From Janthinobacterium violaceinigrum (GTDB lineage: Bacteria > Pseudomonadota > Gammaproteobacteria > Burkholderiales > Burkholderiaceae_D), in assembly GCF_009208555.1 (NCBI RefSeq), contig NZ_WFLI01000008.1:124001-188000 (forward strand): a stretch of DNA of 64,000 bases, given 5' to 3'. Under the pieces are notes generated by a model. That model was given only the letters and a program-made list of their open reading frames with translations. It had not been told where the DNA came from and did not search any database. The position numbers were made by a program, and so were the translations under genes. Of the stretch, positions 35,986-47,103 are shown piece after piece. How positions within the stretch are numbered: the first letter of the stretch is position 1; the number at the start of each line of letters is the position of its first letter.

Positions 35986-37043
35986 GCGGCATTGAGCACG
36001 TAGCGGTTCTTGCCGTTCTTCTTGGCCTGGTACAAGGATTCGTCGGCACGCCGGTAGCTGTGCGACAAGTCCGCTTCCTTGATCAGTTCCGCGATGCCGA
36101 TGCTGACGGACACCTTGCGTTCCGGCACGAAGGCCGCCTCGACGCCGTCGACCAACTGCGCGGCAAAGGCGCAGGCCGCATTCTTTTCGCCCAGGTAAAT
36201 GACGGCAAACTCCTCGCCGCCCAGGCGGCCGCACAGGTGCTCGCCCGACAGTCCCGCGATCACGGCGGCGATTTTTTTCAGCACCTCGTCGCCCACGTCA
36301 TGGCCGTACACGTCATTGATCTGCTTGAAGTCATCGATGTCGATCATCAGGAAATACGCGGGCGTGCGCGCCGTGCGCTGCAAGGTGCGCGCGCCTTGCG
36401 TGAACATGCGGCGATTGTTCAGTCCCGTCAAGCCATCCTTGTAGGCCATCGTCGCCAGTTCGCATTGCGCGCGGTAGTTGTGGATGCGCAAGACGAGAAA
36501 ATAGATATTCAGCGCCAGGCCGATGATCACGCTGATGGTGACGGCCAGCACGGGCCAATGCTGGTCGGCCTGTCCCGCATGCACGGGAAACTGCCCCAGC
36601 CCCAGGATGGCCCACACGCACAGCGACACGCCCAGGTAATACGCGATGCCGCTGAAGATGGGCGCCGTCGTCAGGGTGATCATCACGCCCAGCGGCAATA
36701 CCCAGAAAGCGGGGTCTTCCGTGCCCAGCATCAGCACGCGAAAGCTGAAACCGATGAACAGCACGCTGATGGTGCCGCTGGCGATGATGGCTTGCAGCGA
36801 TTTCGCATACACGGTCAGCACCAGCCCCACCAGCATGCCCGTCACGCCCAGCGCCGCATGCGCATGATTGAGCGACGCGCGCGGCAAGGTCAGGCTGAAC
36901 GTGACCAGCCAGCAAGCCAGGCCAAACGTCAGGATGGCTATCGAAATGAAATGCAGTTCCTTGAAAAAGCGCTGCTGCTGCTCCGGTTCTCCCGAAAAGA
37001 ACAGGTAATAGAAGGCAGGAGAGAGGCTGCGCGAAGTGAACAT
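35982..37043 (-). CDS. Membrane diguanylate cyclase (GGDEF)
   Basis: A 353-residue protein with six to seven membrane helices (about 28-195) followed by a GGDEF domain. The active-site loop is RLGGEEFAVIYLGE, with the substrate-binding DIDDFKQINDVYGHDVGDEVL upstream, so it should make cyclic di-GMP from two GTP. The RxxD inhibitory site expected 5 residues before GGEEF is absent (the sequence there is SGEHLCGRL), so product inhibition through that site is not expected. The ATG at 37043 begins the first recognisable segment; its ribosome site is poor. The input signal is unknown. Confidence 0.9.
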   Translation of the reverse strand: MFTSRSLSPAFYYLFFSGEPEQQQRFFKELHFISIAILTFGLACWLVTFSLTLPRASLNHAHAALGVTGMLVGLVLTVYAKSLQAIIASGTISVLFIGFSFRVLMLGTEDPAFWVLPLGVMITLTTAPIFSGIAYYLGVSLCVWAILGLGQFPVHAGQADQHWPVLAVTISVIIGLALNIYFLVLRIHNYRAQCELATMAYKDGLTGLNNRRMFTQGARTLQRTARTPAYFLMIDIDDFKQINDVYGHDVGDEVLKKIAAVIAGLSGEHLCGRLGGEEFAVIYLGEKNAACAFAAQLVDGVEAAFVPERKVSVSIGIAELIKEADLSHSYRRADESLYQAKKNGKNRYVLNAA

Positions 37044-37246
37044 TGCATTTGTCCAGGCAGACAATAAGCCTTGCGGCAGGGACACCTCCCGGCAACGGCA
37101 GGCGGCATGGCGCGCGCACAAAATTAGTTGCGCTCAGGAACTAGTGTACTGGTTTCTTGGGCGCAATGGGGATAGTGGCGAGGAAAACGGCGGCCGGTGT
37201 CCTGCCGCCGCCACAGTGGCATGCGGCGGCGCGGCAGCGCGGGGCG

Positions 37247-38167
37247 TCACAGGTCGCGCGCCAGCACCTGGCCGACCAGGTCCTTGCCAAAGCTGTGATG
37301 CGCCTCTTCCTCGACCAGCTGGAAGCCGGCCTTGTCGTAGATGCGGCGCGCATCGGTAAGAATGCTGTTGGTCCACAACACCATTTTCGTGTAGCCCGCT
37401 TGGCGGCTGAAACGCAGACACTCGTCGACCAGCCGGCTGCCGATGCCCAGGCCGCGCGCGCAGGGATCGACATACAGCAGGCGCAGCTTGGCCGTCGTGT
37501 CGTCTTGGCGCACGATGAAGATGGAACCGATTATCTTGCCGTCCTTCTCGGCGATCCAGCAGCGTTCACGGGCGGGGTCGAATTCCCGCACGAACTTGGC
37601 GAGGATCTCGGCAACGAGCGCCTCGTACTCGTTGTTCCAGCCATATTCCTGCGCATACAGCATGGCTTGCCGGTGGATGATCCAGCCCATATCGCCCGGC
37701 TGCGGATTGCGCAGGAGATAGCTGGGCGATGGTTCCCCCAGCAAGCCCTGGATTTGTCCCATGGCATTGACCAGTTCCTGCTGTGCCGTCGGCGGCAAGC
37801 GCTCGAGCATGGCGGCCACTTCGCGCCGCGAAGCGTCAACCAGGGGCGCGAGGGTGCGCTGTCCCTGTTCGGTCAGCTGCAACTGCACGGCGCGCGCATC
37901 CGTCGGTGAGCGTGTCTTGGCGATCAGCCCCTGCTTTTCGAACCCGGCAATGACACGGCTCAGGTAGCCCGCGTTCAAGCCCAGCTCGCGGCACAGGTCT
38001 GCACTGGTCAGCTGCGCCTGGTGCGCCAATTCATACAGGATACGCACCTCCGTCAGCGAAAACGCACTGTCCAGCAAATGCTCATGCAGCACGCCAATCT
38101 GGCGCGTATAGAAACGATTGAAGCGACGCACGATCTCCGTGCGTTCGTTGAGTTGATCTGCCTGCAT
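37247..38167 (-). CDS. MarR-GNAT fusion regulator/acetyltransferase
   Basis: A 306-residue two-domain protein. Residues about 1-145 form a MarR winged helix (LTEVRILYELAHQ, CRELGLNAGYLSRVIAGFEK, RSPTDARAVQLQLTEQG). Residues about 160-300 form a GNAT acetyltransferase with LRLLYVDPCARGLGIGSRLV, the acetyl-CoA pyrophosphate loop, and GFQLVEEEAHHSFG. Such fusions are common and probably couple metabolite acetylation to gene control; the substrate is unknown. An inverted repeat just upstream may be an autoregulatory operator. No operon partner. Confidence 0.92.
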   Translation of the reverse strand: MQADQLNERTEIVRRFNRFYTRQIGVLHEHLLDSAFSLTEVRILYELAHQAQLTSADLCRELGLNAGYLSRVIAGFEKQGLIAKTRSPTDARAVQLQLTEQGQRTLAPLVDASRREVAAMLERLPPTAQQELVNAMGQIQGLLGEPSPSYLLRNPQPGDMGWIIHRQAMLYAQEYGWNNEYEALVAEILAKFVREFDPARERCWIAEKDGKIIGSIFIVRQDDTTAKLRLLYVDPCARGLGIGSRLVDECLRFSRQAGYTKMVLWTNSILTDARRIYDKAGFQLVEEEAHHSFGKDLVGQVLARDL

Positions 38168-38183
38168 GCAACAACCTCCATTT

Positions 38184-38221
38184 ACTTGCTTATGGCAGAT
38201 TATTAATTGCTTTTAGCAAGT
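38184..38221. promoter_or_regulatory. Inverted repeat upstream of MarR-GNAT gene
   Basis: Arms ACTTGCT (38184-38190) and AGCAAGT (38215-38221) lie in an AT-rich segment 17-54 bases before the ATG. The position suits a MarR operator, but arm spacing is wide for a single dimer site. Confidence 0.4.
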
Positions 38222-38253
38222 ATGTCAATCTATCGGCAGGATACTGGCGTGCA

Positions 38254-38281
38254 TAAAAAAAGCAGCCCTGAAGAGGGCCGC
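38254..38281 (-). terminator. Terminator downstream of cytosine methyltransferase
   Basis: On the minus strand a GCCCT/AGGGC stem, extendable with one mismatch to 8 bp, is followed by T7. It would end transcription coming from the methyltransferase gene, about 130 bases further up. It also marks the left border of the AT-richer island. Confidence 0.75.
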
Positions 38282-38407
38282 CTTGGCTGGTACGCAAATT
38301 AGGGAGGCTGCTTATGTCGAGTGCCACACAACTTGCAAACATGCCCATTGATTTATAAGGATTTTTTCACTTACTTTGTCACACGTAGGGGGGCTGGTGA
38401 TCAGGCA

Positions 38408-40048
38408 TCAGCTTCCTGCCGAGTAACCTGTTCCCACATATCTTGTTGCGTAGGGGGGGCAGACGCTAGCATTGGCGCCTCTCAACAAAGCATAAACAAT
38501 GTCTCCAATTTTTTTCGCGAGAAGGGGGGGGACAGCATTTCCTACCTGATGGAACTGTTCGGTTCTATTCCCTTGAAAAAAATAGTTGTCCGGGAAGGTT
38601 TGCAGCCTGGCTGCTTCCCGCACAGTCAGGCTTCGGCACTGCTTTGGATCGTAATGAATGAAGTAGTGACCATCCTTGGAAATGTGACTTGTGACCGTCG
38701 TAGCTGGCCGTCCGCGCAACTGGACACGGAAGCGATCAGAGAACTTGCCCGTTTCCCAATTGTCATGGTTTGGTCTCAATCCCTGCAGTGAGAATTCGAC
38801 GTGTCCCTTCGGCGACCAGCCAAACGCGTCAGCAAACGCCGCCGCATACGCATAGCGCCGCAGATCGGTGCGCATGTGTCCACGGGAATCATGGTTTAAC
38901 CATACAGCAAGTTGCGGGTCGTGATACCAGCCATCGAGCAATTCCGGACTCTCTACATCCTGCGTCAGGATGCCAAGCTGCTTGCTACCTGTGCCGAGTC
39001 CTCGTTTGATCGAAACAGATGCTTCCCTGAGCACCTCCTGCAATCCAGCATCGCCATGGGCGTCTCTCACCTCACGCGCCATCTCGCTGAAATGGTTCGC
39101 CACCACGTCGCCCCAGCCTTCATCCGAGTCGGGTTCTTTGCTCAGCCGGCTGCGCAGCTTGGGAAGAGAACCAATGACTTGCTCGACTGTAACCTCACCT
39201 GCTTTCTCGATCTGCGCGGGAATACCCAAGCCGATGCCTTCGCGCACACCGATAAGAATCACGCGGTGCCGTGCCTGCGGTATTCCATGCTGCTCTGCCC
39301 TGATGACGAAATCGTGTACATCGATATTGCGTGGAGAGTCTTTGGCGGAATATTTGGTTGCACACGTAAGGGAATGGATGCGGTACCCACTTCCGGAAGC
39401 CGGCATTTCCATTGCTTTATCGGGATCCGAAAGATCTTCAAGGATCGTCTCGAAAATCTTTTTCCCACCGACAGTTGCTGTGAGAATGCCTTTTACGTTC
39501 TCCATCACGAACACTGCAGGACGGTATTTTTGAATAATTCGCAGGTATTGCTTGTAGAGGAAATGACGATGATCTTCTTCAGGACGGTATTCGACGTTGC
39601 TTCGGTTGCGAGCCCGCCCCACGATCGAGTACGCCTGACATGGAGGGCCGCCGATCAGCACCCATGGCGTGTCCGGACCAAGCTCGTGGGCGGAAATTCT
39701 TCGATCAAGCTCATCGTTATCATGAGGCTTCCCCAGCTCCAGTTGTAGCGCTTCTTCCCCAGCCTCCACCCATGCATCATGGTTGGTTTCGTCGTACGGA
39801 TATTCCGATTCACCGTTGCAGAAACGATAATAAGAGTCGATGGAATTCCCACCTTGACGTTTGAGTAGGCGATAGAAAGCCCTCAGACGAAGTGTACTGT
39901 GCGCAGAGGAACTCATTTCAGCCGATACAATTATTCTGAAAGGGTCACTTTCTACTGACGAAAATCCTTCACCAAGACCTCCAGGCCCAGCAAAGAGGTC
40001 AACGATAGGAATATTTCCCGTAAAACTGGCTTTCTGTTTGATGAGCAA
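38408..40048 (-). CDS. DNA (cytosine-5) methyltransferase
   Basis: A 546-residue C5-methyltransferase. The ordered motifs are: I DLFAGPGGLGEGF (residue 17 on), IV GGPPCQAYS with the catalytic Cys, VI FVMENVKG, VIII QARHRVILIG and X GNAVPPLLAKKIG. The insert between motifs I and IV is long (about 100 residues) and the target-recognition region between VIII and X is about 200 residues, so specificity cannot be read. It is divergent from a vsr gene with 48 bases between. No cognate restriction gene of known type is adjacent. Motif X is encoded across a C8 tract and a C7 tract follows near the end. G+C is intermediate between the genome and the rest of the island. Confidence 0.93.
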   Translation of the reverse strand: MLIKQKASFTGNIPIVDLFAGPGGLGEGFSSVESDPFRIIVSAEMSSSAHSTLRLRAFYRLLKRQGGNSIDSYYRFCNGESEYPYDETNHDAWVEAGEEALQLELGKPHDNDELDRRISAHELGPDTPWVLIGGPPCQAYSIVGRARNRSNVEYRPEEDHRHFLYKQYLRIIQKYRPAVFVMENVKGILTATVGGKKIFETILEDLSDPDKAMEMPASGSGYRIHSLTCATKYSAKDSPRNIDVHDFVIRAEQHGIPQARHRVILIGVREGIGLGIPAQIEKAGEVTVEQVIGSLPKLRSRLSKEPDSDEGWGDVVANHFSEMAREVRDAHGDAGLQEVLREASVSIKRGLGTGSKQLGILTQDVESPELLDGWYHDPQLAVWLNHDSRGHMRTDLRRYAYAAAFADAFGWSPKGHVEFSLQGLRPNHDNWETGKFSDRFRVQLRGRPATTVTSHISKDGHYFIHYDPKQCRSLTVREAARLQTFPDNYFFQGNRTEQFHQVGNAVPPLLAKKIGDIVYALLRGANASVCPPYATRYVGTGYSAGS

Positions 40049-40096
40049 CTTTGCCTTAAATAAAAAATCGTGTGGGCACGTAGGATACCAGGAAAA

Positions 40097-40519
40097 ATGG
40101 ACATAGTCGATTCAGCTACCCGGTCGAGAATGATGTCAGGGATTCAGTCTAAAAATACAAAACCCGAAATGCTCGTACGCCAATACCTTCATGCGCAGGG
40201 CTTCCGTTATCGGTTGCACACGCGTGAACTACCTGGGTCGCCCGATCTCGTACTGCCAAAATACCATGTAGTGATTTTCGTACACGGGTGTTTCTGGCAT
40301 CGACACGCGGGCTGTCGTTTTGCGACCCAGCCTGCATCGAATACCGAACGATGGAAAGCGAAGTTTCAAGGCAACTTGGAGAGGGATGCCAAGAATGTGG
40401 CTGCGTTGCAGGTGATGGGATGGCGCGTGTTGGTGGTTTGGGAGTGTGAACTTAAGCGCGAACCCTTGGACAGACTTCAGCGGCTCGCTCGCGAAATCAC
40501 GCACCAAGCCATTGATTAG
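40097..40519 (+). CDS. vsr: Very short patch repair endonuclease
   Basis: A 140-residue Vsr endonuclease that nicks DNA 5' to the T of a T:G mismatch left when 5-methylcytosine deaminates. Visible features are MDIVDSATRSRMMSGIQSKN, the catalytic Asp (D50) in LPGSPDLVLPKY, the zinc-binding and active-site block VHGCFWHRHAGC, and LQVMGWRVLVVWECEL. The ATG at 40097 is preceded by AGGA. It is divergent from the methyltransferase whose mutagenic effect it would offset, as with dcm-vsr pairs elsewhere. It converges on the receiver-domain gene with a 30-base gap. Confidence 0.95.
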   Translation: MDIVDSATRSRMMSGIQSKNTKPEMLVRQYLHAQGFRYRLHTRELPGSPDLVLPKYHVVIFVHGCFWHRHAGCRFATQPASNTERWKAKFQGNLERDAKNVAALQVMGWRVLVVWECELKREPLDRLQRLAREITHQAID

Positions 40520-40549
40520 CTCGCAGACGTTTCTCATTTTTTCCTGATG

Positions 40550-41869
40550 TTATTTCGCAGAATGGAACTCTACAGTACCCGGCCTGATTGCATGGTTAGC
40601 CCATGCAAATGCCCACTTGTTGACCAATGATTCTCGGACACGATACTCAGCCTTCCTACTCTTCGCATCCTCTCGTTCCGTCGTAAAAAAATAGCGAAGG
40701 TTTACAACTAACTTGCGTTCATCTCCATCCGTCCCAATGTAAGTCGGCGATATTTCAATAGAAGCCGGTCGATGCTTCTCTACTACCTCAGTATTCCCAA
40801 GAACTTCGCAAGCTAAGACGAAAGGTACAACGCCCTTTTTCTGCTGTGTTGAGTCGCAAAGCCCTTCGATTTGTAAATATTTAAGGGAATAAATTTCTGG
40901 CCATTTTTCCAAGGAAAATGCACTGAAACACTCAGAAATATCCAGTCCCCAAAGGACTTTGAATGAATCGGCATCATGCCAATTTAATAAAACTGCTCCA
41001 CGATCACTGCCGCTAGTTACCCCATCTTTCGAGATGTGGAGCGCGTCATTAAGCAGGGCAATTTCCTTTTCAAGCGGAGGTGTCTTTTTGCCAGCAGCAG
41101 CTCGCGCCAGCGCAGAATGCCAAAGTGCATTTTGTTCTTGCGTTAAAGTAAGATGTTCCATTTCGTCAACAAGGACAGGTAATAAACCTCCATTGGCAGC
41201 GGCCCGCGGCTTTTGGCTTGCAAAGCCTTTGCTCGTCGCGGTTTGAGCAATTGAGCTGAGAACACGATCCAGCTCTTCGTCAAAAGAAACGGTTTTCTCT
41301 TTACCGCTGCGTGCAACTTCCAGCAATTTTCGAACAACGTTGTCTGCTGCTTGAATAATTTCTCGTTCCCATTCAAGTAATACGTTGACCCCACGAGACC
41401 CGCCGATCTTCTCTTGCAGATCTTTCAATAATTTCACATGATCGACACTATCACTTGGGATGTTGTAGTCTTGTTTGTTCAAGGAAAGAAGAAAACCAGG
41501 CAACTTCTCACTAGGCAGGCGCTGTTCCAGATAGTTGCCCAGCCCATCAGCATCCTGTTGGTACTGAGTCCACAAGATCAACACATAGGGAGTCCACGCG
41601 GGAAGATTAAGCTGATTTATTAGATTTGCAATTATGCCAAAGTTCGCATCCTTTCCGCGCGTTTGCGCAGCTGGGTCCAAATGCAAATCTGTAATAATCA
41701 TGCGAATTTGCGCATTGTTAAACGCCATTGAGCTTAACTCCTCGGCGCTTGTATCCCGAGGATATAGCAGCGGAACACATCCGAAGCCAGCCTTCGTTGC
41801 GGCTTCTTGGATAGCCTTCAAGTGATCGTCCTCGTCGTCGACAGCCAGCGCTCGGATACGTGGAATCAT
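40550..41869 (-). CDS. Receiver-domain protein with unrecognised C-terminus
   Basis: A 439-residue protein. Residues about 1-140 look like a divergent response-regulator receiver: the acidic cluster VDDEDD (11-15), a candidate phospho-acceptor D61 in IITDLHLD, a T in ILWTQYQQ and a K in LLSLNKQDY, with longer loops than usual. The remaining 300 residues have no DNA-binding or enzymatic motif I recognise. They begin with a helical segment (150-215), and the C-terminal part contains LSLTQEQNALWHS-like helices and a beta-rich end (LVVNLRYFFTT). The start overlaps the stop of the ATPase/kinase gene by ATGA, so the pair is coupled and probably acts as kinase and effector. G+C is about 43%, well below the flanks. 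Confidence 0.75.
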   Translation of the reverse strand: MIPRIRALAVDDEDDHLKAIQEAATKAGFGCVPLLYPRDTSAEELSSMAFNNAQIRMIITDLHLDPAAQTRGKDANFGIIANLINQLNLPAWTPYVLILWTQYQQDADGLGNYLEQRLPSEKLPGFLLSLNKQDYNIPSDSVDHVKLLKDLQEKIGGSRGVNVLLEWEREIIQAADNVVRKLLEVARSGKEKTVSFDEELDRVLSSIAQTATSKGFASQKPRAAANGGLLPVLVDEMEHLTLTQEQNALWHSALARAAAGKKTPPLEKEIALLNDALHISKDGVTSGSDRGAVLLNWHDADSFKVLWGLDISECFSAFSLEKWPEIYSLKYLQIEGLCDSTQQKKGVVPFVLACEVLGNTEVVEKHRPASIEISPTYIGTDGDERKLVVNLRYFFTTEREDAKSRKAEYRVRESLVNKWAFAWANHAIRPGTVEFHSAK

Positions 41870-44025
41870 TTAACTTCGCCTTTCTTTTTCTCTTCAAAAA
41901 TTAATGCAACGACAGCTCCAGAAGCCTCTTGTGGCAGGCCAACATCAGCAGCTTCAGGGAATTGAATACTGCCATTTGAAAGTTCCATAACGAGATTGGC
42001 GTAATATAGCCCTAATCCCATACCTTCAGGCCTTCTAGTCACAAAGGGCTGAACCAGCGCAGCAGGTGGATCAACGAATCCTGGTCCGTTGTCTCCTATA
42101 GCGATTCCAAATCCTCCGCCCTCGGACTCAAACGTAGTGATAAAAATTTTTCGTTTGAAAGGAGGCGTTTCACCTTGACTCTCTGGATATCTGACTCGTA
42201 ACCAATAGAAGGAATTGTCTAATAAGTTGTTAAGCACTCCCAAAACTAGGCTTAGCGATACAGAAATTTCACGATCTTGAGCTTTTCCGTCCAGAAGAGG
42301 GCAAACCAAGTTAATTTTATGAAATGAGAACCGAAGAAGATTTATATCTCGTGCACGCTTAACCAGCGTTGACACCTTAATTTTTTCTCGATCGTTCTTT
42401 CTCAAGAGACCGGCGAAGCCGTCAAACAATTTTGTAAGTGACTGCGTCTGTTCCTTCAGTTGCTCAATTGGAAGTTGCTTCTCCATCCCAGAGTGAAGAA
42501 CTCGTACACCTCGCTCAATTTCGTGGAAAACGACCGCCAACCCAAGTCCCGAGAGTCCGGCTTGCAACATTGTCTCTTGGAAACTTGTGAACTCTGCCTC
42601 TATTCTAGCGATAACTGGTTCAAAGGTACTTGAAAGTTTGTGTGTGCTCGCAAGGCGACGCAAGTCATGGATAGGTGCATTAATTGAATAAGTAGGCTCT
42701 GGCGTATCGCTTTTAAGAATTCTACGTAAAGATTCCTTATCTGCGCGTCGCTCAATTTCAAATATTGAGATTGCACCAAGTACTACTTTTTTTAATCGTT
42801 CCAACGCATCCGAGTCGGAGAATCCTTCACGATTTGTTTTCTCTGTTAAACCATTACTCGAATGCTGATGCAAATGAACCGCACCGACAACAATGTTCCG
42901 GCTTATACGCGCCGCCGGGACATTTATTCTACGAAGGTCTAATCCCAGCCAGTCATCTCCGCGCTCACCATAGTTGTAAACGCGCACCCCATCTCGATAA
43001 ACGCGAATGCCCCCACTTTCATCTAGGAATAATTTGATAAGCTGTGTCTCTGGCATTCGCGCCAGAACCTCTTTGTCCCTGTCGAAGACATAAAATTCAC
43101 CTGAAATTGGGCCAATGCCATCCAAGTAGGCAGCATCGACTAAGATACGCTTATCTCTTACTGATGTGGAGTCGCCCATCAAATCCCGAGTATTGTCACG
43201 AACTAGCAATCGCGTTGCGTGGGTATCAGCCACTCGTCCATCCAGCTTTACTCCCTTTAGACGATTTTCAAATTCATATTTCCAGCTAAATTCGCCGTCC
43301 TTATTAAGCTCGAATTTGAATCGCCATATCGCACGTTCAAGGATATCTTGGTAGCTCGGAATTCCCGCAAGATCGTCTTCTCGACCAGGTACTTTCAGAT
43401 CAACTTCAAAGTCGCTAGGCCCGCCGAAAGGTGAGCATATAGAGGTAACTTGACGATACATTCGTCGAACATCTCCTCTTGTCCAGTCCTTCTGGCGTAG
43501 TTTTCCGATCCAAATTCTTGTTCCGTAAGTTTTTTCTTCAAAGGTCTTTGGTGAGCGTTTTTCAATCACAACCTGAGCATCGGACAAAAAATTCTGTTTT
43601 GACAGTTCTTCCCAATCAATCTGAACAACAGACTCGTAGTCTTCTCCGCGCTTGCGAGTTATCAACTTAATAATATCGCCTAACTTATGAACTGCAAATC
43701 TTCCTAAACCTTTTTCCCCGAGTGGTAGTCGCCCAAATATTTTAGACCTCTGATTTGACTGCTTAGCTAAGAGTTTATGGTCCGCGCCTGGCACCAACCA
43801 TATGTCTCGAATATCTTCAAATGACATTCCATGACCATCATCTCGAACTAAAATACTTGGATTCGCTGCCTCCAGATTTAGTGTTAGTGAAACGTGCGTA
43901 GCATCGGCGTCATACGCATTTTTGACTAACTCAAAAAGTGCAAGACGAGGGCTGCCAATCAGCTGATCTCCTAAAAGGACTAGCAAGCGTGCTTTGGGTC
44001 GGAATGAGTGGGCATTGTTAGGCAT
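41866..44025 (-). CDS. Protein with N-terminal GHKL ATPase and C-terminal histidine-kinase-like ATPase
   Basis: A 719-residue soluble protein with two GHKL folds. The N-terminal one is Hsp90/MutL/MORC-like: FELVKNAYDADA (E32, N36), RDDGHGM (61-67) and GEKGLGRFA (103-111). A middle region of about 300 residues resembles the transducer part of such ATPases (for example VGAVHLHQHSSNGLTEKTNR). From about 490 comes a kinase-like module: candidate phospho-acceptor H501 in VVFHEIERG, N-box LLDNSFYWL (N604), IGDNGPGF and GMGLGLYYANLVMELSNG. It has no membrane helix. The downstream receiver gene overlaps by ATGA. I infer a sensor kinase whose input is the N-terminal ATPase. G+C is about 40%. Confidence 0.78.
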   Translation of the reverse strand: MPNNAHSFRPKARLLVLLGDQLIGSPRLALFELVKNAYDADATHVSLTLNLEAANPSILVRDDGHGMSFEDIRDIWLVPGADHKLLAKQSNQRSKIFGRLPLGEKGLGRFAVHKLGDIIKLITRKRGEDYESVVQIDWEELSKQNFLSDAQVVIEKRSPKTFEEKTYGTRIWIGKLRQKDWTRGDVRRMYRQVTSICSPFGGPSDFEVDLKVPGREDDLAGIPSYQDILERAIWRFKFELNKDGEFSWKYEFENRLKGVKLDGRVADTHATRLLVRDNTRDLMGDSTSVRDKRILVDAAYLDGIGPISGEFYVFDRDKEVLARMPETQLIKLFLDESGGIRVYRDGVRVYNYGERGDDWLGLDLRRINVPAARISRNIVVGAVHLHQHSSNGLTEKTNREGFSDSDALERLKKVVLGAISIFEIERRADKESLRRILKSDTPEPTYSINAPIHDLRRLASTHKLSSTFEPVIARIEAEFTSFQETMLQAGLSGLGLAVVFHEIERGVRVLHSGMEKQLPIEQLKEQTQSLTKLFDGFAGLLRKNDREKIKVSTLVKRARDINLLRFSFHKINLVCPLLDGKAQDREISVSLSLVLGVLNNLLDNSFYWLRVRYPESQGETPPFKRKIFITTFESEGGGFGIAIGDNGPGFVDPPAALVQPFVTRRPEGMGLGLYYANLVMELSNGSIQFPEAADVGLPQEASGAVVALIFEEKKKGEVK

Positions 44026-44172
44026 GAGTGATCCTTAGTATATGGGAAAGCCCGGGTCAAGGCAAAGGGATAAGCACCGCTGATTAACTCATCGGGGCAT
44101 TGTCCCCTCCGCCGGACCGACCTGAGACAATAATTCTACTTTCATCACCGGTGAGCCCTTATAAAAAAGAGC

Positions 44173-44367
44173 TTGTCCGACCTTGAATACGACGCCAAAA
44201 AAATTGACGCAGCGCGATCCCTTTTTGAGCGAGATTACTGCGTGACGCCATGGGGTAAACTTAACGGGCTTGATCCGTCATGCTGGCCGGCCGGTGTATC
44301 GGAATGTATACTGACGTGCCCTAATCGCCACTTCGACTCGCTGTTACCATTCCCAGACTTTACCTGA
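44173..44367 (+). mobile_element. Probable IS66-family transposase remnant
   Basis: A 64-codon open stretch contains KLNGLDP followed by W and later R-x-D-x-LLP, which matches the C-terminal end of IS66 transposases (AKLNGLDPQAWL ... R-x-D-E-LLPW). The remainder is diverged and no upstream transposase body is present. It lies in the 427-base gap between the ATPase/kinase gene and gyrB. The rest of that gap holds the gyrB terminator and no other gene I can support. Confidence 0.5.
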
Positions 44368-44405
44368 TACGCTGAACGTGCTGTACAGGTAGTGCGGCTG
44401 GCCGA

Positions 44406-44433
44406 TTATAAAAAGGCGACACACTGTGTCGCC
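44406..44433 (-). terminator. gyrB terminator
   Basis: An 8-bp stem GGCGACAC/GTGTCGCC (44415-44422 with 44426-44433), followed on the minus strand by a T-rich run. Confidence 0.88.
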
Positions 44434-44452
44434 CAATTATCCAAAATATTGC

Positions 44453-47087
<2,635 letters not shown>

Positions 47088-47103
47088 GTCACTGCTGTGG
47101 TCT

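Noticed and set aside
44173..44367. A 64-residue open frame as an intact small gene
   Set aside because: No ribosome site, and the KLNGLDP and LLP blocks fit a decayed IS66 transposase end better.
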